10,302 nt of DNA, from contig JAJKFJ010021737.1 of the NCBI GenBank assembly GCA_027382625.1, positions 1 to 10,302 on the forward strand, read 5' to 3'. Positions 10,301 through 10,302 of the stretch are shown here, in pieces (the first letter of the stretch is position 1; each line of letters starts with the position of its first letter). The translations under genes and the position numbers were made by a program. Under the pieces are notes generated by a model. It ran no database searches. It saw nothing but the letters and a program-made list of their open reading frames with translations, and had not been told where the DNA came from. The DNA comes from Tetmemena sp. SeJ-2015. Lineage: Eukaryota; Ciliophora; Spirotrichea; Sporadotrichida; Oxytrichidae.

Positions 10301-10302
10301 CA
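4350..10302 (-). CDS. USP32-like ubiquitin carboxyl-terminal hydrolase (EF-hand, DUSP, UBL, USP, CaaX), 5' end outside window
   Basis: A C19-family deubiquitinase, cleaving ubiquitin from proteins. From the N-terminal side: EF-hand-like sequence (LYEFNVIDSDIKFRICK, ~10260-10180; YIFQIFKSENLDSISAESF, ~8990-8930); DUSP domain (~8580-8120: MRPGDSYLILDK, FWNKWK, LPERVINAFNIWY); ubiquitin-like domain (~7840-7480: ISKLKTVFELL, LESGYWPLD); catalytic Cys box VGCMNLGNTCYLNSILQCL (Cys codon 7430-7432); RQQDAQELL; first zinc CNNC (6836-6847); FDLFSQISLPLP; a long insert with CSLCNWENKCLGC; second zinc CNIC (5653-5664); LPPILIIQLKRF; His box GNLNQGHYTAF (His 5032-5034); YDDS (Asp 4981-4983); AYILFYKRKD. 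The end, KNCSIF-TGA, is a CaaX-like prenylation box (Cys 4362-4364), and human USP32 is also prenylated at a C-terminal CaaX. All catalytic residues are present. Many TAA/TAG codons must be Gln. Three introns and about fifteen IES-like inserts interrupt it. USP identity is secure; USP32 orthology is inferred from architecture. Confidence 0.93.
4451..4464 (-). other. Adjacent heptamer repeat AAAAATA, possible zero-length IES
   Basis: On the coding strand AAAAATA occurs twice in direct contact (4458-4464 and 4451-4457). The frame shifts between CKLDDLKN and LDFSEEHDDLTEINK. Losing one 7-nt copy gives DDLKNSLINLDFSEEHDD in one frame. That would be a pointer pair with no sequence between. Replication slippage or an assembly error in the A-runs are simpler alternatives. 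Confidence 0.5.
4519..4614 (-). other. IES in USP gene, pointer TGAT
   Basis: TGAT occurs at 4611-4614 and 4519-4522. Removing 92 nt corrects a frame change and gives VRINGKQHDIHIKYGNGKDY. The 88 bp between are T-rich on the coding strand. This lies in the poorly conserved C-terminal tail, so the support is frame and composition rather than family match. Confidence 0.65.
4668..4718 (-). other. Possible in-frame IES, pointer AGT
   Basis: AGT in phase at 4716-4718 and 4668-4670 encloses AT-rich sequence that reads as a hydrophobic run between CQCLS and SLDSQLFKG. Removing 48 nt would give CQCLSLDSQLFKGKP. There is no stop or frame change to force it, so it may simply be coding. Confidence 0.3.
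4740..4762 (-). other. IES in USP gene, 7-bp pointer GAATTTC, 9-bp IES
   Basis: GAATTTC at 4756-4762 and 4740-4746 flanks nine bases. Without removal the frame reaches TGA a few codons on (GEFHK-stop). Removing 16 nt gives FHLSNFTNDCQCLS and restores the frame that leads on to the C-terminus. The seven-base match over such a short distance and the exact frame repair make it convincing. Confidence 0.8.
4768..4833 (-). other. Probable in-frame IES, 6-bp pointer TTTCAT
   Basis: TTTCAT occurs in the same codon phase at 4828-4833 and 4768-4773. Removing 60 nt gives HKLQNYFHLSNF. The segment is AT-rich and stop-free, so the evidence is the repeat, its phase and the composition. Confidence 0.55.
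5062..5091 (-). other. 30-nt intron in USP gene, just before the His box
   Basis: On the coding strand it begins GTAAGTTATT and ends AATTTAG. Splicing gives YDLYGVVNHFGNLNQGHYTAF, a textbook USP His-box approach. Only five bases (TTGTC) separate it from the GGAG pointer of the next IES, so DNA excision and RNA splicing act almost next to each other here. Confidence 0.9.
5097..5430 (-). other. Largest IES in window, pointer GGAG
   Basis: GGAG (CTCC on the + strand) occurs at 5427-5430 and 5097-5100 around 326 bp of very AT-rich DNA. Upstream coding ends PPLYDLYG, and downstream coding resumes with the bases for VV and then NHFGNLNQGHY after the intron. The insert splits the catalytic domain and contains an in-frame TGA near its downstream end. 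No transposase-like reading was recognised. Confidence 0.92.
6529..6542 (-). other. Frame change in USP gene, cause unresolved
   Basis: The frame of SSSPIQILVRVQIGTAIIDTS runs into a TGA after AVKLKQFS, while the downstream frame FHDIQDIHKEIIEQYPEL continues to the zinc region. One surplus base in a run of four T, or loss of TAAA between overlapping TAA copies (6537-6539, 6533-6535), would join them. A one-base sequencing error is the simplest reading; a minimal IES is possible. Confidence 0.6.
7124..7228 (-). other. Probable IES in USP catalytic domain, pointer TAT
   Basis: TAT in phase at 7226-7228 and 7124-7126 encloses AT-rich DNA. Removing 102 nt gives VIKDLWTSQYILVRKFKSKL, close to the family pattern in which LW, about five residues and a PxxFK-like motif are contiguous. 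Retained, it would add 34 mostly hydrophobic residues with no TGA. The exact ends are uncertain because a 3-bp pointer is common by chance. Confidence 0.65.
7313..7330 (-). other. 12-bp IES with in-frame TGA, pointer CAC
   Basis: CAC at 7328-7330 and 7313-7315 flanks 12 bases that hold an in-frame TGA. Removing 15 nt gives DPDNKSFHINLHSQTGSKGQ, placing the GSKGQIS motif at the expected distance from the Cys box. Since TGA is the stop in both genes here, the insert must be removed from the DNA or the RNA, and it has no intron-like ends. Confidence 0.8.
7834..8009 (-). other. IES between DUSP and UBL domains, 7-bp pointer CTAAATT
   Basis: CTAAATT occurs in the same codon phase at 8003-8009 and 7834-7840. 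Removing 169 nt corrects the frame and an in-frame TGA, and gives RIFILELNLLTIEYGLIQED, running from the DUSP tail into the ubiquitin-like domain. The 162 bp between are strongly AT-rich. Confidence 0.88.
8080..8102 (-). other. Possible small IES, 8-bp repeat GAAGAATT
   Basis: GAAGAATT occurs in phase at 8095-8102 and 8080-8087, with seven bases between. Removing 15 nt would shorten NQEEFLNEELRQ to NQEELRQ. No stop or frame change requires this; the repeated Glu-Glu codons may be ordinary coding sequence. Confidence 0.3.
8253..8341 (-). other. IES inside DUSP domain, pointer AAAAGT
   Basis: AAAAGT occurs in phase at 8336-8341 and 8253-8258. Removing 83 nt corrects the frame and gives YDLFKSDRKKIRNLKLGKNA, joining the two halves of the DUSP domain (FWNKWK before it, LPERVINAFNIWY after). 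The 77 bp between are nearly all A and T. Confidence 0.86.
8590..8765 (-). other. IES upstream of DUSP domain, pointer AAACA
   Basis: AAACA occurs in the same phase at 8761-8765 and 8590-8594. Removing 171 nt deletes an in-frame TGA and gives LSNKCSNTILHVELECPCG. The segment between is AT-rich with long A and T runs. Removal is required; the exact pointer is a best fit. Confidence 0.7.
9011..9081 (-). other. IES between EF-hand-like segments, pointer TGC or GTGC
   Basis: The frame changes between NGFQKLC and TQDYIFQIFKSENLD. TGC at 9078-9080 with 9011-9013 removes 67 nt and gives QKLCTPQQTQDYIF. GTGC at 9078-9081 with 9038-9041 removes 40 nt and gives QKLCQMLFKNQACTPQQ. Both repair the frame. 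The first removes all the AT-rich part; the second has the longer pointer. Confidence 0.7.
9093..9114 (-). other. 22-nt intron in USP gene
   Basis: On the coding strand it begins GTAAGATTAACT and ends ATAACAG. Splicing keeps the frame of NLFTKAGITECLAFRFAQS through to QKLC. The donor is perfect and an AACTAT branch-like site is present. It is among the smallest introns that could be proposed, and no direct repeat of useful length flanks it. Confidence 0.72.
9280..9467 (-). other. IES in N-terminal half, boundary uncertain (pointer AAT preferred)
   Basis: Coding sequence on both sides is in different frames, and about 180 bp between are highly AT-rich. AAT at 9465-9467 and 9280-9282 removes 185 nt and gives SLSLGFNENELKAVIKFYEV. 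Alternatives exist: TTGGA (9471-9475 with 9357-9361) plus a 10-bp ATTAAATTTT repeat would use two smaller excisions and drop NENELKAV. That an IES is present is well supported; its ends are not. Confidence 0.62.
9639..9707 (-). other. Possible in-frame IES, pointer GAT
   Basis: GAT in phase at 9705-9707 and 9639-9641 encloses AT-rich, stop-free sequence. Removing 66 nt would give KFQSIKIDEFKLFFEGSQE. An 8-bp repeat AATTGATA is also present here, but using it creates a TGA. Composition favours an IES; nothing forces it. Confidence 0.42.
9752..9833 (-). other. 82-nt intron in USP gene
   Basis: On the coding strand it begins GTAAGTCTC and ends TTCTGCAG, with a polypyrimidine-poor, AT-rich body. 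Splicing joins LAEAGYLGLG to RDINSKKKF in frame. Donor and acceptor both match the usual spliceosomal consensus, and no pointer repeat flanks it. Confidence 0.85.
10189..10230 (-). other. IES in EF-hand-like region, pointer TGAC
   Basis: TGAC occurs at 10227-10230 and 10189-10192. Removing 38 nt corrects the frame and gives EFNVIDSDIKFRICKLYFENF, an EF-hand-like segment. The 34 bp between are AT-rich. Both flanks read as coding in different frames, so the junction is well supported. Confidence 0.84.

Overview
This window looks like germline (micronuclear) DNA of a hypotrich spirotrich ciliate, of the Oxytricha/Stylonychia kind. Three things point there. (1) Both genes read through many in-frame TAA and TAG codons at positions where glutamine fits the family (for example the USP motif QQDAQE), and TGA is the only stop. 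(2) Each gene is broken by short AT-rich inserts flanked by direct repeats of variable length (3 to 13 bp). Removing one repeat plus the insert restores the conserved protein, which is how spirotrich pointers and internal eliminated sequences (IESs) behave. (3) Short GT..AG introns also occur.

Layout. Positions 1-1468: about 6.7 units of a ~216-bp GC-richer satellite, ending abruptly. 1469-2386: strongly T-rich DNA with no gene seen; its last ~90 bases are A/G-rich and probably the leader of the next gene. 2387-4269 (+): a complete gene for the atypical protein kinase RIO2, with six proposed IESs and two introns; joined, it gives 1407 nt (468 codons plus TGA). 4270-4349: an 80-bp gap. 4350-10302 (-): the 3' part of a very large deubiquitinase gene, convergent with RIO2. 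Its order is EF-hand-like region, DUSP domain, ubiquitin-like domain, split USP catalytic domain, then a C-terminal CaaX-like box, the architecture of USP32. It carries three introns and about fifteen proposed IESs, and its 5' end lies beyond the window.

All coding pieces of both genes are in linear order on one strand, so neither gene is scrambled within this window. The 80-bp tail-to-tail spacing suggests that both genes may sit on one somatic chromosome. RIO2 (40S ribosome maturation) and a membrane-anchored USP have no known shared pathway, so the pairing is probably positional.

Limits: no alignments could be run. Pointer ends were placed by eye from direct repeats, reading frame and remembered family consensus. 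Where several repeats would work, this is stated.
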